A program made the translations under genes and the position numbers. The notes under the pieces are model-generated. The model did not search any database and had not been told where the DNA came from. It saw nothing but the letters and a program-made list of their open reading frames with translations. From assembly GCF_030269125.1 (NCBI RefSeq), contig NZ_BSSM01000003.1, positions 310,001 to 374,000 on the forward strand: a stretch of DNA of 64,000 nt, written 5' to 3'. Below, in pieces: positions 1-12,100 of this stretch. The stretch's first letter is position 1, and each line of letters begins with the position of its first letter. The DNA comes from Streptomyces hygroscopicus subsp. hygroscopicus (lineage in GTDB: Bacteria > Actinomycetota > Actinomycetes > Streptomycetales > Streptomycetaceae).

Positions 1-1
1 G

Positions 2-3000
2 GCCCTGCGCATCGATCTGTCCGGCTCCCCGAGCGCCGCCGAGGCCGTCGCCCGGACCCGCGCGGTCCTGCGGGCCGCCCTGGCCCACCAGGACCTGCCC
101 TTCGAACGCGTCGTGGAACTGGTCAACCCGCCCCGCAGCGCGTCCCGCACACCCCTGTTCCAGACCATGGTCGCCTGGTCACCCGACCGGCGGAACCTGC
201 TGCGGCTGCCCGGTGTGACGGCGGAGCCCCTGCCCATCCGGCACGCCCCCGCGAAGTTCGACCTCGCGCTGTCGCTGGCGGAGTCCGGGGACCGGATCGT
301 AGGCCACCTGGACTATGCGACGGCCCTCTACGACGCCGCCACCGCCCGGCGCTGGGCGGACCACCTGCGCCGCCTGCTCGCCGACATGGCCCGCCATCCC
401 GACCGTGACATCGCGGCGCTGGAACTGATGGACGCGGAAGAGTGGCGGGCACTGTCGGCCGACTGGGACGCGACGGGGGCCCTCCGGGCGGGCGGAGGGG
501 CGGCGGTCCTGGCACCGGGCGACCACGGGCCGGCCGTACCGGCACCGCGCGGACCCGGAGGACCGACGGCCTCCGCCGCGCCCGGCGCGTCCGGCGTCCC
601 CGCCTCCCCTCTCCCCGTCCCCAACCCCTTTCTCTCCGCCCCCGGCCTCGTCCCCCTCTTCGAGGCACAGGTCCGCGCCCGTACCGAGGAGCCGGCAGTC
701 GTCGCGCCGGGCGGCGAGACGCTGACGTACGCGGCGCTCGACCACCGTGCCAACCGGCTCGCGCATGCCCTCGTCGCCCGCTCCGTCCGCCCCGGTGACG
801 TGGTGGGGCTGCATGCCACCCGGTCCGTGGAACTGGTCGTGGGCATCCTCGGGATCCTGAAAGCGGGTGCCGCCTGGCTGCCGCTCGATCCCGGGCAGCC
901 CCGCGAGCGGCTGGCCGGTATGACCGAGGACGCCGACTGCCGGGTCGTGCTGAGCGACCGGCGAGCCGGAGAGCGCCCGCAGCGGTGGCTGGACCTGGCC
1001 GCGACGGAGGCGGAGGCCGCGACCGGGGAGCACCCGCCGCCCGGGGTCGGCCACACGCCCGACCGCCTTGCCTACGTCATCTTCACGTCCGGCTCCACCG
1101 GGCGGCCCAAGGGCGTGGCGGTCGAACACCGCAGCGTGCTCGGTCTCTTCGCCAACTGGCACGCCCGCATGGGCACCGTGCCCGGTGAGGCCGGTTCCGC
1201 CTGGTCCAGCATCGGTTTCGACGCCTCGGTCCACGAACTGCTGCTACCGCTCACCACCGGGGGCGTGCTCCACATCGTCCCCGAGGAACTGCGCGGTGAC
1301 CCGGGGAAGTTGCTGGGGTGGATGCGCGAGCACCGCATCGCGCAGGCGTTCCTGCCGCCGGCGTACGTGAAGTGGATCGACGAGGATCCGGCCGGGCGGC
1401 TGCGCGGACTGCGGCTGCGCACGCTGCTGACCGGTGTCGAGCCGATCCCGGAGGCGGCCCTGCACCGGCTGACCCGGTACCTGCCGGACCTGCGGGTCTG
1501 CTTCGGCTACGGGCCGACCGAGGCCACGCTGTACAGCACCGCCTACTACGGCCCCCGACCGCTGGACCGGCCCTGCCCGATCGGACGGCCGCTGGCCGGC
1601 AGCCGCCTGTACGTGCTCGACGCCCGCATGCGGCCCGTGCCGCCCGGCGTGGTCGGCGAGGTCTACCTGGGCGGCGCCTGCCTCGCCCGGGGATACATCA
1701 ACCGCCCCGACCTCACGAAGGAACGTTTCCTTCCGGACCCGTTCGTCCCCGGCGAACGCGTCTACCGCACCGGAGACCTCGCCCGTCGGCTCCCAGACGG
1801 CAACGCCCACTACGCGGGACGCGCGGACGACCAGATCAAGCTGCGCGGGTTCCGGATCGAGCCGGGTGAGGTGGAGGCGGCGCTCACCGCCCTTCCCGGT
1901 GTCCGCGAGGCCGTGGTCCTCACCGACCGCGACCCGGCCGGACAGCCCCGGCTGGTCGCGGGGATAGGCAGGGGCGCCACCGCTGCCCGCACCGCGCACG
2001 AGTGGCGCACGGCCCTGTCCCGGCGGCTGCCGGACCACATGATCCCGGCCGTCTTCCTCGACCTGCCCGCCCTCCCGCTGAACCGCAGCGGCAAACTCGA
2101 CCGTCCGGCCCTGCTGCGCCTGGCCGGCGAGCACGGCGCGGGCCGGGTGAACACGGCCAGTCCGCGCGACGGCGTCGAACACCGCCTGTACCGGATCTGG
2201 CAGGACATCCTGCTCCACCCCGACATCGGCATCGACGACGACTTCTTCGACATCGGCGGCACCTCGCTGTCGGCCATCAAGATGGCGCACGCCGTCACCG
2301 AGGCATTCGGTCGGCCGCTGCCGGTCGCCGAGATCGTGCTGCATCCCACCATCGAGGCACTCGGCGGACGCCTGCGCGAGCACGGCACGGTCCCGGAGAC
2401 GGGCAGCGTCATCGAGTTCCGGGCGGGCTCCGGGCCCCGGGTGGTCTGCGTCCACCCGGCCGGCGGCACCGCCTTCTGCTACCTGCCGCTCGCCCGTCAC
2501 CTGCCCGGGAGCGTCGCCCTGTCCGGCATCCAGTCACCGGGCGTGAATCCCGGTGAGGAGGCGCTGCCGACGGTCGAGGCGATGGCGGAAAGGTATCTGC
2601 GGCTACTGGAACCGCTGGGGGACGGCCCCTTGGTCCTGACCGGTCTGTCCTACGGCGGACTCGTCGCCCACGCGATGGGACGCCTGCTGGCCAGGGCCGG
2701 GCGCGATGACGTCAGCGTCGTCCTGCTCGACACGCAGGCCACCGACGACCTTGCCGCCCGCGCCGGCATCACCCCGGTGGACTTCGGCGAGTTCCGCGAC
2801 AAGCTGGTGAGGTTCAACGGGATGTACCCCGGTATCGACGACGCCCAGATCGAGCGTTACTTCCGCATCTACAACCACAACCGCCTGACCGCCCGTGACC
2901 ACGACCCGGCCGCCTCCCCGGCCCGGCTGGTCCTCGCCCAGGCCGTCGCGGGTGGCACGGACACCCCGGAGCACGCGGAGGTCCGCGACTTCTGGCAGCG

Positions 3001-3190
3001 GCGCGCCACCGGCGGCCTCCGCGTGGAGACACTGGACTGCGACCACTGGGAGGTGCTGGAAGCCCCGCAACTGGGCCGCGTCGCCGACATCCTCATCGCG
3101 GAACTCCACCACCACGGCGCCCGTCCGTCCGGCCCACCGGCTCCGCCTCGTCCGGCCACCGTGGCCGATCCCGGCGGGGAGGCGCGATGA
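2..3190 (+). CDS. NRPS, C-A-PCP-TE (5' end outside window)
   Basis: One-module nonribosomal peptide synthetase whose frame is open from base 2, so the true start lies upstream. The fragment begins in the C-terminal half of a condensation domain (LPFERVVELVNPPRS, then HPLFQ-like RTPLFQTMVAW). The adenylation domain follows, with core A3 FTSGSTGRPKG, A5 GYGPTEATLYS, A7 YRTGDLARR and A10 NRSGKLDRP. A carrier domain has GGTSLSA (Ser about fragment residue 755). A type I thioesterase has GLSYG (Ser about 883) and a late DHW (His about 1015). My hand alignment reads the A-domain code as about DAHFLGGLYK, which I cannot assign to a substrate. The stop overlaps the next start as ATGA, so the two megasynthases are translationally coupled. 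A complete TE on this single module suggests it transfers or releases a separate aminoacyl unit, for example as a side-chain ester. Confidence 0.95.
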   Translation, partial: ALRIDLSGSPSAAEAVARTRAVLRAALAHQDLPFERVVELVNPPRSASRTPLFQTMVAWSPDRRNLLRLPGVTAEPLPIRHAPAKFDLALSLAESGDRIVGHLDYATALYDAATARRWADHLRRLLADMARHPDRDIAALELMDAEEWRALSADWDATGALRAGGGAAVLAPGDHGPAVPAPRGPGGPTASAAPGASGVPASPLPVPNPFLSAPGLVPLFEAQVRARTEEPAVVAPGGETLTYAALDHRANRLAHALVARSVRPGDVVGLHATRSVELVVGILGILKAGAAWLPLDPGQPRERLAGMTEDADCRVVLSDRRAGERPQRWLDLAATEAEAATGEHPPPGVGHTPDRLAYVIFTSGSTGRPKGVAVEHRSVLGLFANWHARMGTVPGEAGSAWSSIGFDASVHELLLPLTTGGVLHIVPEELRGDPGKLLGWMREHRIAQAFLPPAYVKWIDEDPAGRLRGLRLRTLLTGVEPIPEAALHRLTRYLPDLRVCFGYGPTEATLYSTAYYGPRPLDRPCPIGRPLAGSRLYVLDARMRPVPPGVVGEVYLGGACLARGYINRPDLTKERFLPDPFVPGERVYRTGDLARRLPDGNAHYAGRADDQIKLRGFRIEPGEVEAALTALPGVREAVVLTDRDPAGQPRLVAGIGRGATAARTAHEWRTALSRRLPDHMIPAVFLDLPALPLNRSGKLDRPALLRLAGEHGAGRVNTASPRDGVEHRLYRIWQDILLHPDIGIDDDFFDIGGTSLSAIKMAHAVTEAFGRPLPVAEIVLHPTIEALGGRLREHGTVPETGSVIEFRAGSGPRVVCVHPAGGTAFCYLPLARHLPGSVALSGIQSPGVNPGEEALPTVEAMAERYLRLLEPLGDGPLVLTGLSYGGLVAHAMGRLLARAGRDDVSVVLLDTQATDDLAARAGITPVDFGEFRDKLVRFNGMYPGIDDAQIERYFRIYNHNRLTARDHDPAASPARLVLAQAVAGGTDTPEHAEVRDFWQRRATGGLRVETLDCDHWEVLEAPQLGRVADILIAELHHHGARPSGPPAPPRPATVADPGGEAR

Positions 3191-6100
3191 ACACCGACGC
3201 CGACCGCACCGAGTACCTGCCCACCGGCCCCGGCCGGGCGGAGTCCGGACACGCCGACGACGGCCGCGCCGGGGCGCCTCCCGCCGCACCCGCTGCCGCG
3301 CCGCCCGGCGCCCCCGCCGCCCCGGCCCCCTCCTGCCTCGCCGACGCCGTGCTCGCCCAGGCCCGCCGTACGCCGGACCTGCCCGCTGTCGAGGACGGCG
3401 GTCTCGTCCTCGACTACGCGGGGCTGGAACGGGTCAGCGGACGGGTCGCCGGCCGGCTGCGCGGGGCCGGGGTACGGCCCGGCGACGCGGTCGCCGTGTG
3501 CCTGCCCAGATCGTGGCGGCTGGTGTGCGTCATGCTCGGCATCCGCCGCCTCGGTGCGACCGTCGTCCCGCTCGACCGGCTGAGCCCGCCGGACCGGCGA
3601 CGGCACATCCTCACCGACGCGCGGGCCGTCGCCGTCGTGTACGACGGCGACGGCCGGCACCCGCTCGCCCCGCCCACCGGCGTCCGCGCGCTGGAGGCGG
3701 CCCGGCTGGTCGGCGACGACGAGCCGGCCACGGACACCCCTCCACCGGCCGACGTCCCGGTCCCGCCCTCGTCCCCCGTCGCCTTCCTCTTCTACACCTC
3801 CGGTACCACCGGGCGTCCCAAAGGTGTCGAGGTCACCGACGCGGGCGTGCGAAGGCTGGCCGAGCCGGGATACGTCCGGCTCGGGGCCGGGGCGCGATAC
3901 GGCTGCCTGGCCAACCCGGCGTTCGACGCGATCAGTTTCGAGGTGTGGGCGCCGTTGCTCACCGGCGGTACCTGCGTCGTTCTCGGTGAGCGCGCGCTGC
4001 ACGATCCCCGGCTGCTGGCCGCCGAGTTGCGGGACCGCCGCGTGGACACCCTGTTCCTCACGACCGCGCTGTTCAACGCCGTCGTGGAGAAGGTGCCCGG
4101 CTGTTTCGCCGACGCCCGGCAGGTGCTCATCGGCGGGGAACAGCTCAACGCCCGCCTGGTCCGCCGTTGGTACGAGGCCAACCCCGGCTCCCGCGCCGTC
4201 CTGCACAACGTGTACGGGCCGACCGAGGCGACGACCTTCGCCCTGTGCCACGCCATCCCGAGGGACTTCACCGGCGACCTCATACCCGTGGGCACCGCCC
4301 TGCCCGGCACCGGCGTCACCGTGCGCACCGCCGACGGGCGCCCGGCAGAACCCGGTGAGGTCGCCGAACTCCTGCTGTCCGGACCCGCGTTGGCCCTGGG
4401 TTACCACCACCTCCCCGAAGAGACCGCGCTGCGCTTCGTACGGCTGCCCGACCCCGACGGCGGCGAGAAGCGCTGGTACCGGACCGGCGACCTGGTACGT
4501 CAGGACACCGAGGGCCGGATCACCTACGTCGGCCGGGCCGACCGGCAGGTCAAGGTGCGCGGGTTCCGCATCGAACCCGGCGAGGTGGAACGCCGCGTCC
4601 TGGCCCACCCCGCCATCCGCCAGGCGTACGTCTGCACCCGGCGCGACGAGGACGGCCGCAACGAGCTCCTCGCCTTCCTGGTGCCGGGGCAGGCCCTCGC
4701 CGAGGACGCCTACGACGCGTACGACCGGCATCTCACCGCCGCCCTGCCCCCGTACATGCGCCCCCACCACACCCACCTCGTGGACGCGCTGCCCCGGACC
4801 GCCAACGGCAAGGTGGACCAGGCCGCCCTGCTGGCCGGTGCCGGGGAGCCCTGGCGCGGGCGGGCCGGGGCCGCCGTACCCGTGACGGCCGCTCAGCGGC
4901 GCCTCCTGGATCTCGCCGAGGAGGTGCTCGGGGTCACCGGACTGCGCCCGGACGACCGCTGGATACCCAGCGGCGGCGACTCGCTGAAGGCTCTGCGACT
5001 GCGCTTCGAGATCCAGCGGCGCCTGGCCGTCGACATCCCGCAGGAACTGGTGTTGCGCGGGGACTTCGCCGCCCTCGCCGCCGCCGCGGGGGACCCCGGC
5101 GCGTCCGCCGGCGACCACCCGCCCGTGCCCGCGCCCGCCGACGAGCCCACCGCACCGGCCACCAGCGAGCAGGAACGGCTGTGGCTGCTGCACCAGCGCG
5201 ATCCCCTGGACGCCTCGTACGACGTGCCGCTCGCCTTCGAGGTGCGCGGGCCGGTCGACACCCATGCCCTGCGCGCCGCCGTCCGTGCGCTGGTACAGCG
5301 GCACCCGGCGCTGCGCACCCGGCTGGCGCCCACCGCCCGGGGACTGCGGCAGCACGTCGACGCGCCCTACGATCCCTGGGAGTCCGATCCCCGGGAGCCG
5401 TTCGAAGCCCGGCTCGGGGAGTCCTGGCGGGACACCGCCGACCGCTTCTTCGCCCGCCGTTTCGACCTGCGCGACCGCCGGATGCTGCGGGCCGCCTGGC
5501 TGCCCGGGGACGACGGCGGCGTCCTGTTGCTGCATCTGCACCACATCGCCGTGGACGGCTGGTCGTTGAACATCCTCTTCCGCGATCTCACGGCCGCCTG
5601 CGCCGGCGGGGCGGAGCGGCCGGCTCCGGCCGCCGTGACCCCGCTGGAGTTCGCGCACTGGCAGCGGGCCTGGCACGCGAGCCCCGCCTACGGACACCGC
5701 CGCTCCCGCCTGCGCGAGCACCACCGCGGCCACGAGGACCCGTCACCGGCCCTGGACACCGCCGGGCTGGGCGAACGCCCCGCCGCCCGGCTGCTGCGCA
5801 CGACCCTGGACACCGGACGCCGGGCCGCACTGGACCGGGTGGCCGCGGAGCGCGGCATGACCAGGTTCGAGCTGCTGCTGCCCGCCTTCGCCTGGGCACT
5901 GTACGGAGTGACCGGCCAGTCCCGCCCGCTGATCGCCGCGCCCGTGGCAGGCCGGCACCGGCCGGAGTTCGAGGCGTGCGTCGGCATGTTCGCCAACACC
6001 GTGCTCGTGCCGTCGCACCTGGAGCCGCACACCCCGCTCGGCGACCAGCTGCACCGGCACGCCGCGTCGGTGCGCGCGGTGCTGGACGGGCAGGACGTCG

Positions 6101-9100
6101 CCCTCGCCGACGTACTGGCCGACCAGGCGTTCGCCGGGCGCAGGCCCCTGTTCGACTTCCTGTTCGTGCTGGAGAACACCGAGTTCGACGCCTTCCGGGT
6201 GCCGGGCTGCCAGGTGCGGCCGCTGTGGCCGGGGCCGCTGGGCGCCAAGTGCGCGCTGACCCTGTCGGTGGTGGAGGACGAGGCCGGGTTCGACTGCCTG
6301 TGGGAGTACCGCGACGACATCGGCGCCGAACGGGCCGAAGCGGCGGCCCGGCTCTTCCGCGAGGCGGTCGACCTGCTCGCCGACGGCGCGGACACCACCC
6401 TGCACGAGCTGGTCGCGTCCTATCGGCGTGGCCTGCCCGAGACCGGCCGGGGCCCCGAGCCCGCCGCCGGCTTCACCACCGTCGCCGAGGGCTTCGCCGA
6501 GCAGGTCAGGCGCACCCCCGACGCCCCGGCCGTCGCCGCCGGCGGCACCACGCTGACGTACGCCCAACTCGACGCGCACGCGGCGGCCCTGGCCGCCGAC
6601 CTGGCCGCCCGCCACGACCTCCCCGACGACCCCGGGGCACCGGCCGCCGTCGCCCTCCACCTGCCGCCCTCGCCGGAACACGTGGTGGCGCTCTTGGCCG
6701 CCGCCCGACTCAACCTCACCGTCGTACCGCTCGACCCCGCCTATCCGCGCTCCCTGCTGCGGCACGTCCTCGATCAGGTCGACCCGGTGTGCGTCCTCGT
6801 CCCACCCGAGCGCGTCGCGGACCCCGATCCGGTCGCACCGCCCCACCTGGCACGCCACGCCGTCGTGCTGGCCGGCACCCCCGCGCCGCCGGCCGGCGCG
6901 GCCACACCGGCGCACGCGGGCCGTCGGCCGCTGTACACGCTGTTCACCTCGGGTTCCACCGGCACGCCCAAGGGTGTCCAGGTGTACGACCGGACCCTGT
7001 GCAACCTGCTGCACTGGCAGCGCGGCGCCGGTGGCCTGTCCCGCCCGGCCGTCACCCAGCAGTTCTCGATGCTGTCCTTCGACGTCTCCTTCCAGGAGAT
7101 CTTCACCACCCTGTGCGCGGGCGGCCTCCTCCGCCTCGTGGACCCCGCGTGGCGGCGGGACATGCCCGCCCTGCTGGAGCAGCTGGAGGCCGGGGGCGCG
7201 GAGCGGATCTTCCTGCCGTACGTGGCGCTCCAACTGCTCGCCGAGCACGGCGTGCGCACGGGGCGGCACCCCTCGCGGCTGCGCGAAGTGATCACCGCCG
7301 GCGAGCAGTTGGTGTGCACCGACGCCATCCGCGGCTGGTTCGCCGGCCTGCCCGGAGCCCGTCTGTTCAACCACTACGGCCCCACCGAGACCCATGTCGT
7401 CAGCGGTCTGTGCCTGGAGGGCGACCCGGCCGCCTGGCCGCTGCGTCCGGCCATCGGCCGGCCGGTCGCGGGTGCCGTGCTGCGAGTGGTGGACGAGGGC
7501 GGCCATCCGGTCCCGCCCGGCGCCACCGGACACCTGCTGCTCGGCGGACTCATGGCCGGGCGGTGCTACCTCGGCGACACCGACCTCAATCGCCTTCGCT
7601 TCACCGACGACCCCGAGGCCGGCACCTTCTACCGCAGCGGTGACCTGGCCCGCTTCGACGCGCAGGGCCTGCTGCACTACGCCGGCCGCGAGGACGCCCA
7701 GGTCAAACTGAGCGGCCACCGGCTGGAACCGGGCCAGGTGGAGGCGGCGCTGCTGGAGTACCCCGGCATCACCAACGCGGTGGTGTCCCTCGTGGACGGA
7801 GTCCTGGTGGCCTGCCTCCAGTGCCGGGACGACGACCCCGACCCCGCGGACCTGAGCCGCCACCTGGCCGAACGGCTGCCCGCCCACGCGCGCGTGGCCC
7901 GGTTCCGGCGGCTCACCGCGCTGCCGCGCACCCCGAGCGGGAAACTGGACCGCCGGGCGGCCCCCGGTGCTCCCGGCCACGACCTGGCGCCCCGGAGCGG
8001 GGGCGTCCAGGAGACGCCACCGGCCGCGCTGGAGGAACGGCTCTCCGTCCTGTTCGCGGACGCCACCGGCAAGACGGTCGACACCCGGCAGCGGTTCTTC
8101 GACGCCGGTGCCACCAGCCTGGACCTGATGCGCTTCCACCTGCGCTGCGCGGGCGAGGGCGACCTCCCCTTCGACGTGCCCGACCTCTTCGAGCACGTCA
8201 CGATCAGGGAGCTGGCCCGCGCCGTCGAGTCCCGCAGGGGGCCCGCGACACCGCCGTCCACGACGCGGCGGACGGCCGGAGCAGCGGTCGTTCCCGCCGC
8301 CTACGACGGTCAGGCGCGCGCGGACACCCCCGGCCGTCCGGAGCCCGTCGCCGTCATCGGCATGGCCGTACGGCTTCCCGGCGCCCCCGACCTGGCCGCC
8401 TTCTGGGACCTGGTGGTCTCGGGCGGACGCGGCATCGAGCACTTCCCCGCTTCCGGCGGCCGGGTCGGCGCCCGCAGCCAGCTGGAAGGGCCGCTGTCCT
8501 TCGATCCGGCGCGGTTCGGCATCAGCCCGGCCGAGGCCCGGCTGATGGATCCGCAGCAACGGCACCTCCTGATGAGCTGCGTGGAGGCGCTCGCGCACGC
8601 CGGACTCGCCGATCCCACGGCGCGGCGCGTGGGCATCGTCGCCTCCTGCGGCGAGGACACCTACGGCCGGCGCATGCTCCACGAGGCCGATCCGGCGGCC
8701 CTGCCCGACTCCTTCCGGCTGGCCCTGCACCACGAGAAGGACTTCCTGGCCAGCAAGGCCGCCTACCATCTGGGCCTGACCGGCCCCGCCTTCAGCGTGC
8801 AGTCGGCCTGCTCCAGCTCGCTCGTCGCCGTGCACGTCGCCGCCGGGCTGCTGCGGCAGGGCGACGCGGACGTGATGCTCGCCGGCGGTGTCCTCGTGGA
8901 CCCGGACCTGACCGACGGCTACACCTACCGGCCGCAGCACATCTTCTCCCCGGACGGACACTGCCGGCCCTTCAGCGCGGACGCCGCCGGCACCGTCGGC
9001 GGCAGCGGAGTGGGCGTCGTCGTCCTCAAACCGCTCGCCCTGGCACGCCGTGACGGCGACACCGTCTACGCCGTCGTCACCGGCTCGGCCGTCAACAACG

Positions 9101-12100
9101 ACGGCGCCCGCAAGCTGGGGTACAGCGCCCCGTCGGTGCCGGGCCAGCGCGACGCGATCGAGACGGCCCTGCGACGCGGTGGGCGCGGCGGCGGCGACCT
9201 CGGCTATGTGGAGGCGCACGGCACCGGCACCCGGCTGGGGGACCCGGTGGAGGCCACCGCCCTGCGCCAGGCGTACGGACTGGAGGACGGGGCGCGGCTC
9301 GCACTGTCCTCGGTCAAGAGCCAGATCGGGCACCTCGGTGCCGCGGCCGGGGTGGTCGGACTGGTCCGCGCCGTGCTCGCCGCGCACCACGGGATCGTCC
9401 CGCCCACCGTGGACTTCGACCGGCTCAACCCCGAACTGGAGGGTGGCCCGTTCCGCGTGCCCACCGAAGCGGAGCCCTGGCCGGTACCGGGTCCGCGCGT
9501 GGCCGCGGTGAGCAGCTTCGGGATCGGCGGGACCAACGCGCACGTGCTGCTGGAGGCACCGGACGGGAAGAGCGGCGCGGACGCCGGGGTTCCCGTGGTG
9601 CCCTGTCTGCCGCTCTCCGCCGGCAGCCCGGAGGCGCTGCGCGCGGACGGCCGCCGTATCGCCGACCACCTGGCCGCACACCCCGAGCACTATCCCCGGG
9701 TACTGCGCCACCTCCAGGCGGGCCGCCCCGTCCTCGCGCACCGGGCCGCCGCGGTCTGCCCCGACGTGGAGTCGGCCGTGTCCTGGCTGCGCTCGCTCAC
9801 GCCCACCCGTCCGCCGACGTCCGACGTCCACGTCGTCGCCGAGCAGCACGACCCACGGGAACTGGCCGACGCCTGGACGACGGGCCGCACCATCGCCTGG
9901 CCCCCGGGCCCGGCACCGGCACCGTGGAACTTCCCCCCGCCGGCCTTCGACCTGGCCGAGTACGACTTCCCGCGCCGGGCCGCGACACCGGGCGGGGACG
10001 GGACCGGTGGCGTCGGCCATGAGCGGGCGCGGGACACCGGTCCGGAGAGCGCTCGGGGCACCGGCCACGACGCCGCGGGGTGCGGTGCCGCTCCGGTCGC
10101 CGCCGGCGGCACCGGGTGGCCCGCCCGGCTCCCCGCCGACCGCTGGTTGCACCAGCCGCTGTGGGTGCGGCTGCGCAGGGCCGGGGTGCGCTCGGGTGGG
10201 GGGGCCGCGTCGGGCCGTACCGCCGTGGTCGTCGTACCGTGCGAAACCGGGTCCGAGGGCTGGCGGGGGCTGGAGCGGTACTACGCGCGGGTGGTGCTGG
10301 TGCGGGCCGGTGACACCTTCGTCCGCCGGGACGGCACCGGCTACGAGGCCGACCCGGCTGATCCCGCCCAGCTCGCCGCCGTGCTCGCCGAGGTGAGCGC
10401 GGCAGCCGGGACGGCCGGCGTGGACTGGCTGCACGCGCTGCCCTCGGCGGTCCGCGGTGAGGTCGGTCCGCGCTCCCTGGAGACCGCCCGGTGGGCGTGC
10501 CTGGACACGGTGGCGGCCCTGTGCCGGGCGCTGGCGGACGTACCCGCCGCGGACCGGCCGCGTGTGTGGCTGCTGTCGTACGGGGCACAGCCGGTGACCG
10601 GCGAGGTCGCCCGTCCGGAGGCCGGGCTGCTCGCCGCGGCGGTCCGGGTCCCCCGCCAGGAACTGGGCCTCTCCCTGCGCTGGGCCGACCTGCCGAGCCC
10701 CGAACCGGCCGACTGGGCGTCGTACCTGCCGGATCTGCCGGACGAGGAGCGGGACCGGGACGCGGCGCGGTCCGAGCCGGTGCTCGCGCTGCGGGACGGG
10801 TACTGGTGGCGGCGTACCGTGCAGACGGTCGACGCGCCGTTCGCCGTGGACTCCCGCCCTCGCTCCGGCCGCATCGGAACCCACCTCGTCCTGGGCGGCA
10901 CCGGGGGCATCGGCGGCACCATCGCCGCCGACCTGCTGCGGCAGTCGTCCGGCAACCGGGTGGTCCTGGTCGGGCGCCGGCCCGACCCGCCCGCGGTGCT
11001 GGCGCCGTGGGCCGACCGGGTCACCCTGGTGCGGGCGGACCTCGCCGACGAGGCGCCCGAGCCGGTCGCCGACCGGCTCGCACCCCATCTCGACGGACTC
11101 GTCGGCATCGTGCACGCCGTGGGCGTCGCCGCGGGCGGACTGCTCGTGCGCCGCGACCGGGCGAGCGCCCGCCGGAGTACGGCGGCGAAGCTGGGCGCCG
11201 CCCTGCTCACCGAGCGCCTGATCGCCGTGTACCGCCCCGACCACGCCGTCTACTGCTCGTCCATGTCGGCCCGGTTCGGTGGCGTCGGTCTCTTCGACTA
11301 CGCGGCGGCGAACGGCCTCCTGGACGCCTTCGCCCACTACGCGCCCGGCACCGGCGCCGACCGCACCACCCGGATGTCGATCGGCTGGGACGCCTGGCGG
11401 GAGGCCGGTATGGCGTGGGACGTGAGGGCGGCGGACGACCGGCACGAGCACCACCTCGCCGTCGCCCTCACCCCGGAGGAGGGCGCGGCCGTCTTCGGGC
11501 AGGCGCTGGAGCTGGGGCTGCCGCACCTGATGGTGAACACCACGCCGTTGTCCGAGGCCCGCGTCTTCTACGAGCGGATACCGGCCGGGGCACCGCCGGC
11601 AGCGGCACCCCGGGCACCCGCCCCGGCCCCGGCCACGGCACCGGAACCGGCACCGGTCACGGCACCCGTCGGCGTCAGGGCATCCGCACCGGTCACGGCA
11701 CGGCCACCGGCCGCCCCCGCCCCGACCGGCCGCACCACGCCGGACACCACGACCGCGCCCCCGCCGCCCGATCCCCTGCGCCAGCTCACCGTCACCACCG
11801 CCCATCTGCTCGGCCTCCCCGGCGTCGACCCCGACGCCTCCCTCTACGACCTCGGTGCCGACTCGCTCACCCTGCTCGACCTCCTGGACGAGGTGAAACG
11901 GCGCTTCGGTGCCGACCTCGACCTGTCCCGGCTCAGTCACCGCGTCACGCTCACGGAGATCGCCGGTCACCTGCGCACCCGGGCCCACCCGGTACCCGGC
12001 GGCACGGCGTCGCCGGTGGACATCGAGGTGTGGCAGCGCGGCACCGGCCCGGACGTGCTGTGCCTGGTCCACCCCGTCGGCGGTGACATCCAGGCGTACC

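Noticed and set aside
113..3190. GTG at 113 as the true start of the first NRPS
   Set aside because: The reading frame is open to base 2 and codes the conserved part of a condensation domain, so the gene starts outside the window.
2869..5733. Minus-strand open frame of 954 codons
   Set aside because: Antisense to two synthetase genes, no recognisable motif, same GC shadow effect.
9560..10860. Possible acyltransferase between KS and KR
   Set aside because: No GHSxG or substrate motif; the segment fits a post-KS linker and the structural half of the KR.
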